Assembly: GCF_003989745.1 (NCBI RefSeq)
Contig: NZ_RZGS01000021.1
Coordinates: forward strand, 1 to 42,265
DNA length: 42,265 nucleotides
Source: Legionella septentrionalis
GTDB lineage: Bacteria > Pseudomonadota > Gammaproteobacteria > Legionellales > Legionellaceae
Direction of reading: 5' to 3'
Shown here: piece after piece, positions 17,826 to 26,885 of the stretch
How positions within the stretch are numbered: the stretch's first letter is position 1
How the letters are laid out: each line of letters starts with the position of its first letter
The notes under the pieces: model-generated
What the model was told of the DNA's origin: nothing
Seen by the model: the letters and a program-made list of their open reading frames with translations, nothing else
Databases searched by the model: none
Made by a program: the position numbers and the translations under genes

Positions 17826-19535
17826 ATGAAAACAATCATTGAATCCTACCGTGCCGGCTTATTTCAAAAAAAATTCATCTTGCCCAATATTATTTCCGGC
17901 ATCATTGTCGGAGTCGTAGCCTTACCGCTAGCCATGGCATTTGCCATCGCTTCCGGCGCAAAGCCAGAACAGGGTTTGTATACAGCCATTGTGGCAGGTC
18001 TTTTGGTCAGTATTTTTGGCGGCAGCCGCTTGCAAATCGCAGGGCCTACGGGCGCTTTTATTGTGGTGCTCGCAGGAATTACTTCCCAGTATGGGATTGA
18101 CGGCTTGCAGATAGCAACTTTACTGGCCGGAATCATGTTGGTGCTATTTGGTTTATTGCGCCTGGGGGCAATCTTAAAATTCATTCCTGATCCAGTTATT
18201 CTGGGGTTTACCGCAGGAATTGCCGTTGTCATTTGGGTAGGGCAATGGCAATATTTTTTTGGCCTCCCCCATATCCAGGGCTCTCATTTTCACGAGAAAT
18301 TTTGGCATACCCTCACAGCCCTGCCGGCAATGAGCATAAGTACCACCATGCTTGCCTTGCTATCCCTGGCGATTGTCCTCTACTCAAACCGCATCCCATG
18401 GTTAAAACGAATTCCGGGACCATTGCTAGCCTTGATTGTTGCTACGCTCTTGCAAGCTGTTTTTAAATTTTCGGATGTGGCAACGATTGGCAAAGCCTTT
18501 GGTGGCATCCCGCAAGGCTTACCCTCCTTCCACCTCCCTGAATTGAGCGTCAACCGCATTCTGGAATTGATAGGCCCTGCCTTCACCGTAGCCATGCTGG
18601 GCGCAATCGAATCCTTATTATCTGCAGTAGTGGCCGACGGCATGGCGGACACGCGCCATGATTCAAACCGCGAATTAATCGGCCAGGGCATTGCCAATAT
18701 TGCCACTCCTTTTTTTGGCGGGTTTGCAGCTACTGGTGCTATTGCCCGCACAGCCACCAATATCCGCAATGGCGGCAATAGTCCTTTATCCGGCATTGTC
18801 CATGCTTTGACTTTAGTTTTAGTTTTGCTGTTTTTAGCACCCCTGGCTGCCGATGTTCCACTTGCAGTACTTGCTGCCATTTTATTCGTTGTCGCCTGGA
18901 ATATGAGTGAAGCGCGCCATTTCATTAAGCTTTTAAAAAGAGCCCCGCGCGCCGATGTGGCGATTCTTTTGATCACCTTCTTGTTGACGGTATTGGTCGA
19001 CTTGGTGGTGGCAGTAAATATCGGGGTGATCCTTGCCATTCTTCACTTCTTGCTGCGCATGTCAGCCAGTGTAGAAATACAGCAACAGACGCAGGAACAA
19101 CTTGCGCAGGAAATGGCACCACAAGGCTCATCAGCTTTACCGTCCGATGTTTTAATTTATGCCATACAAGGTCCATTTTTCTTTGGCGCTGCAGAAATGT
19201 TTGCACAAGCTCTTGCCAGTACCCACGCGGATCCTCGCATTTTGATTCTGCGTTTAGGTTGGGTACCTTTTATCGATATTACTGCCTTGCACGCTTTGGA
19301 AGAAGTGATCACCCGCTTGCAAAAACGCGGCATACGCATCTTGTTAACGGGAGCAAGGCCTAATGTTGAAAAGAAATTGCAAAAAGCCGGTATTATAAAT
19401 TTATTAGGAAAAGAAAATTTATTTGCCGACTTTACAAAAGCCGTGGATTTTATTCGAAAAGTTTCACCAAATGAGGTAAAACCCGCGTCAGCTGCAACTT
19501 TCCCTGCCGATAATTCGTTGGCAGTTAAACTGTGA
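17826..19535 (+). CDS. SulP-family anion transporter with STAS domain
   Basis: A 569-residue inner-membrane transporter of the SulP/SLC26 family. The transport domain has 12 or more hydrophobic segments, beginning ILPNIISGIIVGVVALPLAMAFAIASGA (residues about 18-45), with the family sequences GLYTAIVAGLLVSIFGGSRLQIAGPTGAF and ATGAIARTATNIRNGG. A cytosolic STAS domain spans about 435-545 (VLIYAIQGPFFFGAAEMF, then LRLGWVPFIDITALHALEE). Members carry sulfate, bicarbonate or C4-dicarboxylates (BicA, DauA/YchM); no neighbour fixes the substrate, so I give no symbol. The ribosome site is weak. Confidence 0.93.
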   Translation: MKTIIESYRAGLFQKKFILPNIISGIIVGVVALPLAMAFAIASGAKPEQGLYTAIVAGLLVSIFGGSRLQIAGPTGAFIVVLAGITSQYGIDGLQIATLLAGIMLVLFGLLRLGAILKFIPDPVILGFTAGIAVVIWVGQWQYFFGLPHIQGSHFHEKFWHTLTALPAMSISTTMLALLSLAIVLYSNRIPWLKRIPGPLLALIVATLLQAVFKFSDVATIGKAFGGIPQGLPSFHLPELSVNRILELIGPAFTVAMLGAIESLLSAVVADGMADTRHDSNRELIGQGIANIATPFFGGFAATGAIARTATNIRNGGNSPLSGIVHALTLVLVLLFLAPLAADVPLAVLAAILFVVAWNMSEARHFIKLLKRAPRADVAILLITFLLTVLVDLVVAVNIGVILAILHFLLRMSASVEIQQQTQEQLAQEMAPQGSSALPSDVLIYAIQGPFFFGAAEMFAQALASTHADPRILILRLGWVPFIDITALHALEEVITRLQKRGIRILLTGARPNVEKKLQKAGIINLLGKENLFADFTKAVDFIRKVSPNEVKPASAATFPADNSLAVKL

Positions 19536-19537
19536 TC

Positions 19538-19556
19538 AAGCCGTCACTTGGCTTTT
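19538..19556 (+). terminator. Weak intrinsic terminator after the SulP gene
   Basis: AAGCC (19538-19542) pairs with GGCTT (19550-19554) across a seven-base loop, and the stem runs into TTTTC. It begins directly after the SulP stop. The stem is short, so termination may be partial. Confidence 0.4.
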
Positions 19557-19563
19557 CTCTAAC

Positions 19564-19602
19564 AAAAAGTATCGCATCTTAAGCGTTGCAAAGATGCGAT
19601 AC
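19564..19602 (-). terminator. Intrinsic terminator of yajQ
   Basis: A perfect 12-bp inverted repeat (GTATCGCATCTT at 19569-19580 with its complement at 19591-19602, 10-base loop) is followed on the minus strand by TTTTTG (19568-19563). It lies 33 bases after the yajQ stop in the yajQ direction, so it ends minus-strand transcripts. Confidence 0.75.
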
Positions 19603-19634
19603 TCGGCATGAAATTATTATGCCATCGGCGCTGA

Positions 19635-20120
19635 TTAATCTCTAAAATTATTAAACTGCAAAGGTTGCTCGATCTCCGCTTTCTTTAATAAAGCGATGGC
19701 TTCTTGCAAATCATCGCGATTTTTCCCGGTCACGCGGACTTTATCGCCTTGAATGGATGCTTGTACCTTAATCTTACTGTCTTTAATCAGTTTCACTATT
19801 TTTTTGGCTGTAGGCTGTTCAATACCTTGTTTAAACAGCATGGTAAGCGAAAATGTCTTGCCGCTATGCACCGGCTCATCTTCTATTTCCACGCCGGAAG
19901 TACTGACATTACGCTTGCTGCAATGCGTACGGAACACATCTTCCAATTGACGGACCTGAAAATCAGATTCGGATTTTAAGGTAACCTTGAGTTCCTCGAG
20001 GCTAATATTGGCTTCTACGCCACGAAAATCAAAGCGATTGCCGATTTCGCGATTGGCATTATCGACAGCATGGCGCAGCTCCATTTCGTTTACTTCTGAA
20101 ACTACATCAAATGAAGGCAT
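19635..20120 (-). CDS. yajQ: YajQ-family nucleotide-binding protein
   Basis: A 161-residue cytosolic protein of the YajQ family: [22 protein letters not shown] at the N-terminus, RFDFRG, then two ferredoxin-like halves and the [13 protein letters not shown] segment near the end. Members bind nucleotides or RNA, and the Xanthomonas homologue is a cyclic di-GMP effector that works with a transcription factor. Length matches E. coli YajQ (163). GAGG lies upstream of the ATG at good distance. Its own terminator is at 19564-19602. Confidence 0.95.
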   Translation of the reverse strand: MPSFDVVSEVNEMELRHAVDNANREIGNRFDFRGVEANISLEELKVTLKSESDFQVRQLEDVFRTHCSKRNVSTSGVEIEDEPVHSGKTFSLTMLFKQGIEQPTAKKIVKLIKDSKIKVQASIQGDKVRVTGKNRDDLQEAIALLKKAEIEQPLQFNNFRD

Positions 20121-20171
20121 AATTTATGGATCCTCGTAAAAATTAAGCATTATAGCAATTGGTTTATAGGT

Positions 20172-21038
20172 TTACATGGCTTCGTGTGTCCCTAACGGCC
20201 GCAATTCAATGGATAAATCCTTGTCCACTAGCAATAAATGATTGGCCGGCACCTCCAGCCATTCTGTGTCAAAATCGGTAAGTTTTTCAGACACGACTAA
20301 AATGCAATTTTTTTCATTCCCTTCTTGCAGCATATGATAATGGCCTTTTTTCGCGACAAATCGGCTGCCCAGTGAATAATGCATCGTTTCCGGCATTATC
20401 TTTTTTGCCGTACTATAACGACAGGCCAGCAGACGCTCGCCATCGGTTAGACAAACATTATAAAAAGCAGCGCCAGATTTTCCAAATTCTTTTCTTATTC
20501 GCTCTATTGCCGTAAATGTCGCCTGCAATACATCAGCCACGACCGTTAATTGCGTTAAATCCTTCCCTTTTGCCAACTGCAAAAACAAGGCAAATAAATG
20601 TTCAGAGTCGGTGTCGCCTTGAATCCAATGATACACATCATCATCCAATAAATGCCGTAAATGGCGTTTGATTGCAATAAAATCCGGGATCCCGCCATTG
20701 TGCATCAACATCCACCGCTTAAATACAAACGGATGGCAATTATAATTAGTTACGCCGCCGGCACTGGCCGCCCGCACATGTGCAAAGAATGCAGGCGATT
20801 TAATTTTTGCAGTGAGACTCAATAAATTCCGATCATTCCAGGCAGGAAATACAGACGTAAATAAAGCGGGGTCTGGACTGATAGCAGGAGCATACCAGCC
20901 CAAGCCAAACCCATCTCCATTGGTCGGGATATTTGATTCACGAGCATGCAAACTCTGCATGATGATCGAATTTGCCGGCTTTACCAACACGTCCTGCAAG
21001 AGAATTTCATGGCCTAAATAGGCAATTAGCCGACACAT
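20172..21038 (-). CDS. Class II glutamine amidotransferase (YafJ-like)
   Basis: The protein starts MCRLIAYLG, so removal of Met leaves Cys as the N-terminal nucleophile of Ntn-type glutaminases; this fixes the start at 21038 rather than at the upstream in-frame ATG (21065). Further family motifs are NGDGFGLGWY, FFAHVRAASAGGV and CHPFVFKRWMLMHNGGI, together forming the glutaminase site. At about 288 residues it is a free-standing domain without a synthase partner, as in YafJ/EgtC-like proteins. What receives the ammonia is unknown. Release of ammonia from a gamma-glutamyl substrate is the general chemistry. Confidence 0.88.
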   Translation of the reverse strand: MCRLIAYLGHEILLQDVLVKPANSIIMQSLHARESNIPTNGDGFGLGWYAPAISPDPALFTSVFPAWNDRNLLSLTAKIKSPAFFAHVRAASAGGVTNYNCHPFVFKRWMLMHNGGIPDFIAIKRHLRHLLDDDVYHWIQGDTDSEHLFALFLQLAKGKDLTQLTVVADVLQATFTAIERIRKEFGKSGAAFYNVCLTDGERLLACRYSTAKKIMPETMHYSLGSRFVAKKGHYHMLQEGNEKNCILVVSEKLTDFDTEWLEVPANHLLLVDKDLSIELRPLGTHEAM

Positions 21039-21090
21039 AAAAATCCCGTAAATGCAAAAGCTCAATCAAATAATAGGTGCTTTAGCGATA

Positions 21091-21768
21091 TTAATAATTA
21101 TCGGGGAAATCATTCACACCGGCTGAAGTATTGGTATTGTTTGTGGAAGCATCGGTCGTGCCATTGCTGTTGCCTTTAGCCGCACCTGCCTCAGGTGTCC
21201 CCACCACCATCTTATCATGGACAGTATTTACGCCTTTGATTGATTTGGCTACCCGCAATACGTTTTGTTTTTCTTGTTCCGTGCCAATGTTTCCGGATAA
21301 ATACACTTGACCATCTTTGGTTTCGACGCTAACCGTCCAGCTCGGAACGTCTTTGCCCATGATGTCTTCGCGAATCAAAGCACCTTTAATTTTGGCAGTG
21401 ATATACGTGTCATTCAAAGGGTATTGGCTATCTTTCACCGTCAAATTATCCACATTGACATCGCTCACCCCTTTGGTGGATTCGGCATTCATGATGACTT
21501 TGTCATAATCGGTATCGGAAGGCAGCTCGCCTGATAAATAAACAATACCTCCGCGTACGGAAACATTAACTTTACCATTGTATTCAGACAAAATCGCAGC
21601 AACGCTCTTTGTTAAGGTGGCATCATTAGGCTGGGCGCTGGTTTGCATGGTTTGCCCATTCTGCATTTTATTATTGCCATTTGCTTTATGATTAGCCGCC
21701 ATGGCATAACTGGCAAGGCTACTGCAAACGAGCACGGCAACTACTTTCTTTTTTATAAATTTATCCAT
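21091..21768 (-). CDS. Periplasmic protein with two BON domains (OsmY-like)
   Basis: A 225-residue exported protein: signal peptide through about residue 25 (ending SYAMAA), a low-complexity Asn/Gln linker, then two BON domains at about 52-112 and 120-190. Each shows the pattern V...GGIVYLSGELP or DGQVYLSGNI followed by a KGV-type segment. A Thr/Asn/Gly-rich tail follows. BON domains bind membranes or phospholipids; E. coli OsmY is induced by osmotic stress and acts in the periplasm. GGAAG precedes the ATG. It is divergent from the small DUF1328 gene, another stress-type gene. Confidence 0.88.
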   Translation of the reverse strand: MDKFIKKKVVAVLVCSSLASYAMAANHKANGNNKMQNGQTMQTSAQPNDATLTKSVAAILSEYNGKVNVSVRGGIVYLSGELPSDTDYDKVIMNAESTKGVSDVNVDNLTVKDSQYPLNDTYITAKIKGALIREDIMGKDVPSWTVSVETKDGQVYLSGNIGTEQEKQNVLRVAKSIKGVNTVHDKMVVGTPEAGAAKGNSNGTTDASTNNTNTSAGVNDFPDNY

Positions 21769-21989
21769 GGTATTTCTTCCTTTTTCTTGTTAATTGCTGG
21801 CAACCATCTTATCTTACAAATCAGAACAATGATGGATAAGCATAGGCAGAGATGCGTGTTTATGCAAAATTTTCAATGCTCTACTATGATTAAAGATAGG
21901 GGTGTATTTACTGCCCAATGACTCATTAAACAAGCGCTATAAGGTAACGCAAAAAGAATGGAAACGATTGAAATTTAAGGAGAGCAATC

Positions 21990-22172
21990 ATGTTAAGCTG
22001 GGCGATTTTCTTTTTTATCATTGCAATTATCGCTGCGGTTTTCGGCTTTGGCGGTATTGCCACAGCAGCAGCCAATATAGCACAGCTTCTTTTTTATCTT
22101 TTTATTATCATCTTCGTGGTCTTGCTTATCATTAGCTTGATTGGCGGAAGACGCCCGCCACCGCCTCTATGA
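21990..22172 (+). CDS. DUF1328 (YtjA-type) small membrane protein
   Basis: A 60-residue protein of two transmembrane segments: [24 protein letters not shown], then [23 protein letters not shown], ending RRPPPPL. Sequence and size match DUF1328/YtjA, widespread small inner-membrane proteins of unknown role, often next to stress genes as here. AAGGAGAG is a good ribosome site eight bases before the ATG. Confidence 0.9.
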   Translation: MLSWAIFFFIIAIIAAVFGFGGIATAAANIAQLLFYLFIIIFVVLLIISLIGGRRPPPPL

Positions 22173-22274
22173 AAGACCGTAGCAAGCAAAAAGAAGCAAA
22201 AGTCTTATCACCTGGCCGGCCATTAACAATAAAATTTTAAAAGTGCTACACTAAGTTGCTGTTAACCTCAGGGA

Positions 22275-22299
22275 AAGGAGGTATATGAAAAGATTGTAA
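22275..22299 (+). other. Strong Shine-Dalgarno before a four-codon frame (MKRL-stop)
   Basis: AAAGGAGG (22274-22281) is the best ribosome site in this part of the window, correctly placed before ATG AAA AGA TTG TAA (22285-22299). A weak hairpin with T-run (AAGCTTAGCTTTTTT) follows, then the real gene at 22359. It could be a minimal leader peptide or the remnant of a lost gene. Confidence 0.3.
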
Positions 22300-22358
22300 T
22301 AAGCTTAGCTTTTTTGTTTAGTTTAGGATTTAAATTCATTTTAAAATGGAGATTTGCT

Positions 22359-22679
22359 ATGAAAACAATCGTAATAAAAATTTCTTTCCTGCTTTTAGCA
22401 TTATTCAGCTTCTCATCACACGCGGAAAAAGTAGTCATTACCGGCGAACCTGTTGTTTTAGAAAAACGCGGTGATGTGTATGTTGTACCAAGCGCCTACA
22501 CAGCAGCAACGCCCTATCATTATGTAACCTTGGATGGCACCAATCGTGTGTGTTATGCAGAAGCTCAACCCAATTTGGCTTCATTAAACATGAGTACAGT
22601 AACGGTGGATGTTAATGGCACCCCGCAAACGTGGACATGCTACGATTACGATGCCACTTACTTTGAAGTAACCCCATAA
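22359..22679 (+). CDS. Small secreted hypothetical protein
   Basis: A 106-residue protein with signal peptide MKTIVIKISFLLLALFSFSSHA. The mature part is about 85 residues and contains KVVITGEPVVLEKRGDVYVVP, a VTLDGTNRVCYAEAQP segment and TWTCYDYDATYFEV. Its two cysteines could form a periplasmic disulfide. I do not recognise the family. GGAG lies eight bases before the ATG at 22359; the longer in-frame start at 22314 is not supported. A hairpin after the stop (22691-22710) may end the transcript. Confidence 0.72.
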   Translation: MKTIVIKISFLLLALFSFSSHAEKVVITGEPVVLEKRGDVYVVPSAYTAATPYHYVTLDGTNRVCYAEAQPNLASLNMSTVTVDVNGTPQTWTCYDYDATYFEVTP

Positions 22680-22690
22680 TTTCAAAACTC

Positions 22691-22714
22691 GTTGGCGGCC
22701 AACCGCCAACGATG
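22691..22714 (+). terminator. Hairpin after the 22359 gene
   Basis: GTTGGCGG-CCAA-CCGCCAAC is a perfect 8-bp stem with a four-base loop, 11 bases after the stop. A short GATGCTTTT follows instead of a clean T-run, so termination is likely but not certain. It falls before the downstream phosphoribosyltransferase start at 22734. Confidence 0.5.
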
Positions 22715-22733
22715 CTTTTGCCGAGATAAACAA

Positions 22734-23393
22734 ATGGAAAAGTTTGCTGATCGCCACCAAGCCGGCACAATTCTTGCCAAACGCTTGCATGAGTATGAGA
22801 GAAAATCCAATGGTATTGTGCTTGCATTACCTCGTGGCGGTGTGCCAGTAGCCTATGAAATAGCGCAGGCGCTTTCCCTGCCACTGGATGTATTCATTGT
22901 ACGCAAGCTCGGCGTACCTGGCCATGAAGAATTGGCCATGGGAGCTATTGCTTCAGGGGGCACTCTTTTTTTCAATGAAGACATCGTCCACTCCATGGAT
23001 ATCCCGCAAAGGCGGATCCAGGCAGTGATTGACTCGGAGCAGAAAGAACTGGCCAGACGCGAGGCACTGTATCGCCAAGGCAAGCCTTTTCCCTCCCTCA
23101 CAGGAAAAACAGTTATTTTAGTAGACGATGGCATTGCCACAGGTGCGACGATACATGCCGCCATCAAAGCCTTACGCAAACTAAAACCAGAACAAATTAT
23201 CCTTGCCGTGCCGGTTGCAGCCCTCTCCACTTGCCGCGAACTGGCTCGTGAAGTGGAAGGCATAATTTGCCCTCTGCAGCCTGTTGATTTTTATGCTGTA
23301 GGGTTGTGGTACGACGATTTCTCCCAAACCACTGATGAAGAAGTCTCCCAATTGCTCAGGAAAACCAATAGCGTGCGCCATTCTGTGCACTGA
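22734..23393 (+). CDS. Phosphoribosyltransferase family protein
   Basis: A 219-residue type I phosphoribosyltransferase-like protein. The PRPP-binding motif is VILVDDGIATGAT (about residues 127-139), preceded by VLALPRGGVPVAYEIA and the flexible-loop region IVRKLGVPGHEELAMGAIA. This subfamily is often adjacent or fused to a dienelactone-hydrolase-like domain, and such a hydrolase follows 40 bases downstream. The base substrate is not known. I place the start at the ATG 22734; the open frame extends to a TTG at 22692 that lies inside the preceding hairpin and is unlikely. Confidence 0.87.
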   Translation: MEKFADRHQAGTILAKRLHEYERKSNGIVLALPRGGVPVAYEIAQALSLPLDVFIVRKLGVPGHEELAMGAIASGGTLFFNEDIVHSMDIPQRRIQAVIDSEQKELARREALYRQGKPFPSLTGKTVILVDDGIATGATIHAAIKALRKLKPEQIILAVPVAALSTCRELAREVEGIICPLQPVDFYAVGLWYDDFSQTTDEEVSQLLRKTNSVRHSVH

Positions 23394-23433
23394 TTTTAAG
23401 TTTCATAATCTACATGCAAAATAGGGTTAATGT

Positions 23434-24090
23434 ATGCTTGAATTTACGAAAGACTTTCGTCATGAAGTCATTATCCCCATGGGCACAACACCGCTTAAAG
23501 GGTTTTTATATATTCCTGAGCATGCCTTTGCCCTGGTTTTATTCGTGCATGGAAGCGGCAGCAGCCGCTTTAGCCCACGAAATCAATACGTGGCCGACGT
23601 ATTAAATCAAGCTAATTTGGCAACACTATTGTTTGATTTATTCACCCCTGACGAAGAAGATTTTGATGTACAAACACGTGCTTTACGCTTTGATTTAAAT
23701 TTTCTTGCCATGCGGCTCAAGGCAGCGACCCAATGGAGCAGTGCTCTATTTCCAAATTTTAATATGGGTTATTTTGGCTCCAGTACAGGCGGTGGAGCCG
23801 CATTAATCGCTGCGGCGCAAAATGAAAACATAAAAGCTGTTGTATCACGCGGCGGGCGCCCGGATTTAACCGGCGATTTTCTTCCCTTGGTTAAAGCACC
23901 AACTTTATTATTAGTGGGTGAACGTGATGAAAGCGTCATCATGATGAACCAATCCGCACAAACAAAAATGCATTGCCTTACCCACCTTGATATCATCCCC
24001 GGGGCAACGCACTTATTTGAAGAGCCAGGGACCCTGGAAGAAGTTGCGCGGCTTGCCAAAAACTGGTTTATTAAGCACTTGGTACATTAA
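23434..24090 (+). CDS. Alpha/beta hydrolase (dienelactone hydrolase-like)
   Basis: A 218-residue cytosolic alpha/beta hydrolase. The nucleophile elbow is GSSTGG with Ser117. The likely acid is Asp165 in VGERDE, and His193 lies in GATHLFEEPG. The oxyanion region is FVHGSGSSRFS. No signal peptide. Its closest relatives by pattern are the hydrolases paired with phosphoribosyltransferases, and the gene is probably cotranscribed with the one at 22734. The substrate is unknown. Confidence 0.87.
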   Translation: MLEFTKDFRHEVIIPMGTTPLKGFLYIPEHAFALVLFVHGSGSSRFSPRNQYVADVLNQANLATLLFDLFTPDEEDFDVQTRALRFDLNFLAMRLKAATQWSSALFPNFNMGYFGSSTGGGAALIAAAQNENIKAVVSRGGRPDLTGDFLPLVKAPTLLLVGERDESVIMMNQSAQTKMHCLTHLDIIPGATHLFEEPGTLEEVARLAKNWFIKHLVH

Positions 24091-24179
24091 CTGCCGCATA
24101 GTTATTCACTAGCAAAGCACCAACGAATGCACTGCTCTCAGTAGCTTTAAGTGCAGATGCCATGCGGATAAGGAAAAAA

Positions 24180-26861
24180 ATGAGCGCGCACTATCTGGAT
24201 AAATTTTTTAACCCATCTGCTATTGCTGTAATTGGGGCAAGCAGCCGCACCAATTCGGTCGGCATGAAAGTTTTTGCAAATCTGCTGGGCGCGAATTTTG
24301 CAGGGCAATTGTACCCAGTAAACCCAAAGCATACCAAAATACAAGGCTACCATGCTTTTCCCAATGTTTTAGATATTCCACATGCTATTGATTTAGCCAT
24401 TATCACTACTCCTGCGCAAACTGTTCCCATCATCCTTGATCAATGCGGCAAGAAGAATATAAAAGCCGCCGTAATTATTTCTGCAGGCTTCAGTGAATCA
24501 GGGAATGAGGGAAAAGAATGGGAACAATCAGCCCTGAATTTAGCCCATCATTATAACATGCGGCTGATTGGCCCCAATTGTTTGGGGCTGATGCGCCCCG
24601 CTTGTGGTCTTAACGCCACGTTTAATAACACCTTTGCCATGTCGGGCTCTATTGCCTTGGTTTCGCAATCAGGCGCAATTTGTGCTGCGATTTTGGATTG
24701 GGCTATCGATAAACGCATTGGTTTATCGGCAATGGTATCGTTGGGTAATGCGGTTGATTTGGACTTTGGGGAAATCCTTGATTTTTTGGCTGTCGATGCA
24801 GAAACGAAGAGCATTCTCCTTTACATTGAAGGCATTCACAATGCACGCCGCTTTATGAGTGGACTTCGCGCTGCCGCCCGCATGAAACCTGTAATAGTCA
24901 TCAAGGGAGGGCGCTTGGCGCAAGGCTCCAGGGCTGCCTATTCCCATACCGGCGCCTTAGTCGGGGATGATGACGCCTTTGATGCGGCATTAAGGCAAGC
25001 AGGAGCTGTGCGGGTCATGACAATCAAACAATTATTTTCCGCCGCCGAAATCCTCTCCAGTAATTATCGCACCCAGGGCAACCGTTTGGCTATTATCACA
25101 AACGGCGGCGGAGCAGGCGTGATGGCAGCGGATCGTGCTTCGGAATTAAATATTCCCCTGGCGCCTTTAAACGAACACACCATTACCCAATTAAATCAAA
25201 TTTTACCGCGCGCCTGGTCACATCAAAACCCCATAGACATACTGGGTGATGCAACACCTGAGCGCTATCACCATACCGTGAAGATCTGCGCAAAAGATGA
25301 GAACATTGACGGGCTTTTAAATATACTTATTCCAGTAGCTATGTCGAATCCTTTAAAAGTAGCCAAACAATTGCTTCTCGATGCAAAAGAAAGTACAAAA
25401 CCCATTATTGCCTGCTGGATGGGCGAGCACCATGTCAAATCTTCCTGGGAGTTATTCGCACAACATAATATCCCCTGTTTCTCTACGCCGGAAGAAGCCA
25501 TTGAGGCATTTTCCTATCTTGCCGAGTATCACCATAATCAGCAATTATTATTGCAAGTTCCAGAACCGAGGCTGCACCGTCCCAAGCACGATGTACAAGG
25601 GGCGAGGTTGATTATTGAATCCGTGCTAGGCGAACGCCGTAACTTGCTGAGCACCATGGAATCTAAAGCCATCCTTAAAGCTTTCGCAATCCCGATCACA
25701 TCGGCTATTGCCACGCATTCTGCCAACGAAGCATTAATCGCTGCAGAAACGCTGCAATTTCCTGTAGTCATGAAAATTAATTCCCCGGATATTACTCATA
25801 AACAAGATGCAGGCGGCGTAAAATTAAATATTGAACATGCAGGCGCTGTGCGCGACACGTATCACCAGCTTATTGAAAATGCCAAGCAATATCGTCCTGA
25901 TGCCAACATTACCGGCGTCACTGTGGAAAAAATGTATAAGGATCCTAATAACCGTGAAGTAATGATCGGAGTGGTCCGGGACAAAGTATTTGGTCCAGTG
26001 ATTACTTTTGGCGCCGGCGGTACGTTTGTTGAAATTATCCGCGACCGTGCTGTGGCTCTCCCCCCGCTGAATCCTTACCTTGCCAACCATTTGATCGATA
26101 GAACCCGGATTGCCAAATTATTGGGTAAATTTCGCAATATGCTACCCGCGAACACCGACGCGTTGCTCAATGTCTTGCTTAATGTGTCAGCAATGGTATG
26201 TGAATTGCCCTACATTCGAGAAATGGATATTAATCCTTTACTGGTCAATGACAAGGAAGCCATCGCTGTGGATGTCAGAATCGTAGTCGATGCACCAGTC
26301 ACCTCCACTGTACCCTACCAGCACATGGCAATCTGTCCTTATCCGAGCCATTTGAGTTCGACTTGGCAGATGACAGATAGCACCCACATCACCATACGGC
26401 CCATACGTCCGGAAGATGCACAAATTGAACAAGAATTCGTGAAAAATCTTTCCCCCCAATCCAGATATTTTCGTTTTATGGAGCATTTGCAGGAATTGAC
26501 ATTAAGCACCCTGATCCGTTTCACCCAAATTGACTACGATCGCGAAATGGCGTTCATTGCGACTTGCAAAAAGATTGATAAAGAAATTGCAATCGGGGTT
26601 GCCCGCTACTGCATGGCGAATGATGCAGGCGATACCTGTGAATTTGGTTTGGTCATTGCAGATGCCTGGCAAAATAAGGGCCTTGGTACGCGGCTTATGA
26701 AGGTTTTACAAGATGCTGCCAAACACCGCGGCGTGAAAATGATGAGAGGGGAAATTCTCGCCGAAAACAAACCCATGTTGGATTTGGTAGAAAATCTGGG
26801 TTTTACCGTCATGAGTGTCGCCGATCCTAAAATTAAAATAGCCAGTAAACAGTTAACTTAA
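24180..26861 (+). CDS. pat: PatZ-like protein lysine acetyltransferase (ADP-forming acyl-CoA synthetase fold plus GNAT)
   Basis: An 893-residue protein (E. coli PatZ 886). In order: a CoA-binding domain (about 5-130, FNPSAIAVIGASSRTNSVG), a succinyl-CoA-ligase-like region with SHTGALVGDD, an ATP-grasp-type domain (about 470-690, including PVVMKINSPDITHKQDAGGV), and a C-terminal GNAT domain (about 735-885) with acetyl-CoA loop QNKGLGTRLM. In enteric bacteria Pat/PatZ acetylates and inactivates acetyl-CoA synthetase. acs lies 24 bases downstream on the same strand, which strongly supports that role. AAGGA before 24180 marks the start rather than the ATG at 24162. The synthetase half is usually inactive in Pat proteins. 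Confidence 0.92.
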   Translation: MSAHYLDKFFNPSAIAVIGASSRTNSVGMKVFANLLGANFAGQLYPVNPKHTKIQGYHAFPNVLDIPHAIDLAIITTPAQTVPIILDQCGKKNIKAAVIISAGFSESGNEGKEWEQSALNLAHHYNMRLIGPNCLGLMRPACGLNATFNNTFAMSGSIALVSQSGAICAAILDWAIDKRIGLSAMVSLGNAVDLDFGEILDFLAVDAETKSILLYIEGIHNARRFMSGLRAAARMKPVIVIKGGRLAQGSRAAYSHTGALVGDDDAFDAALRQAGAVRVMTIKQLFSAAEILSSNYRTQGNRLAIITNGGGAGVMAADRASELNIPLAPLNEHTITQLNQILPRAWSHQNPIDILGDATPERYHHTVKICAKDENIDGLLNILIPVAMSNPLKVAKQLLLDAKESTKPIIACWMGEHHVKSSWELFAQHNIPCFSTPEEAIEAFSYLAEYHHNQQLLLQVPEPRLHRPKHDVQGARLIIESVLGERRNLLSTMESKAILKAFAIPITSAIATHSANEALIAAETLQFPVVMKINSPDITHKQDAGGVKLNIEHAGAVRDTYHQLIENAKQYRPDANITGVTVEKMYKDPNNREVMIGVVRDKVFGPVITFGAGGTFVEIIRDRAVALPPLNPYLANHLIDRTRIAKLLGKFRNMLPANTDALLNVLLNVSAMVCELPYIREMDINPLLVNDKEAIAVDVRIVVDAPVTSTVPYQHMAICPYPSHLSSTWQMTDSTHITIRPIRPEDAQIEQEFVKNLSPQSRYFRFMEHLQELTLSTLIRFTQIDYDREMAFIATCKKIDKEIAIGVARYCMANDAGDTCEFGLVIADAWQNKGLGTRLMKVLQDAAKHRGVKMMRGEILAENKPMLDLVENLGFTVMSVADPKIKIASKQLT

Positions 26862-26885
26862 CGCCATCGGACAGCAAGGAAGGAC

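Noticed and set aside
18380-19039. 219-codon frame opposite the SulP gene
   Set aside because: Antisense to a well-supported transporter, with low-complexity basic/Ala-rich composition.
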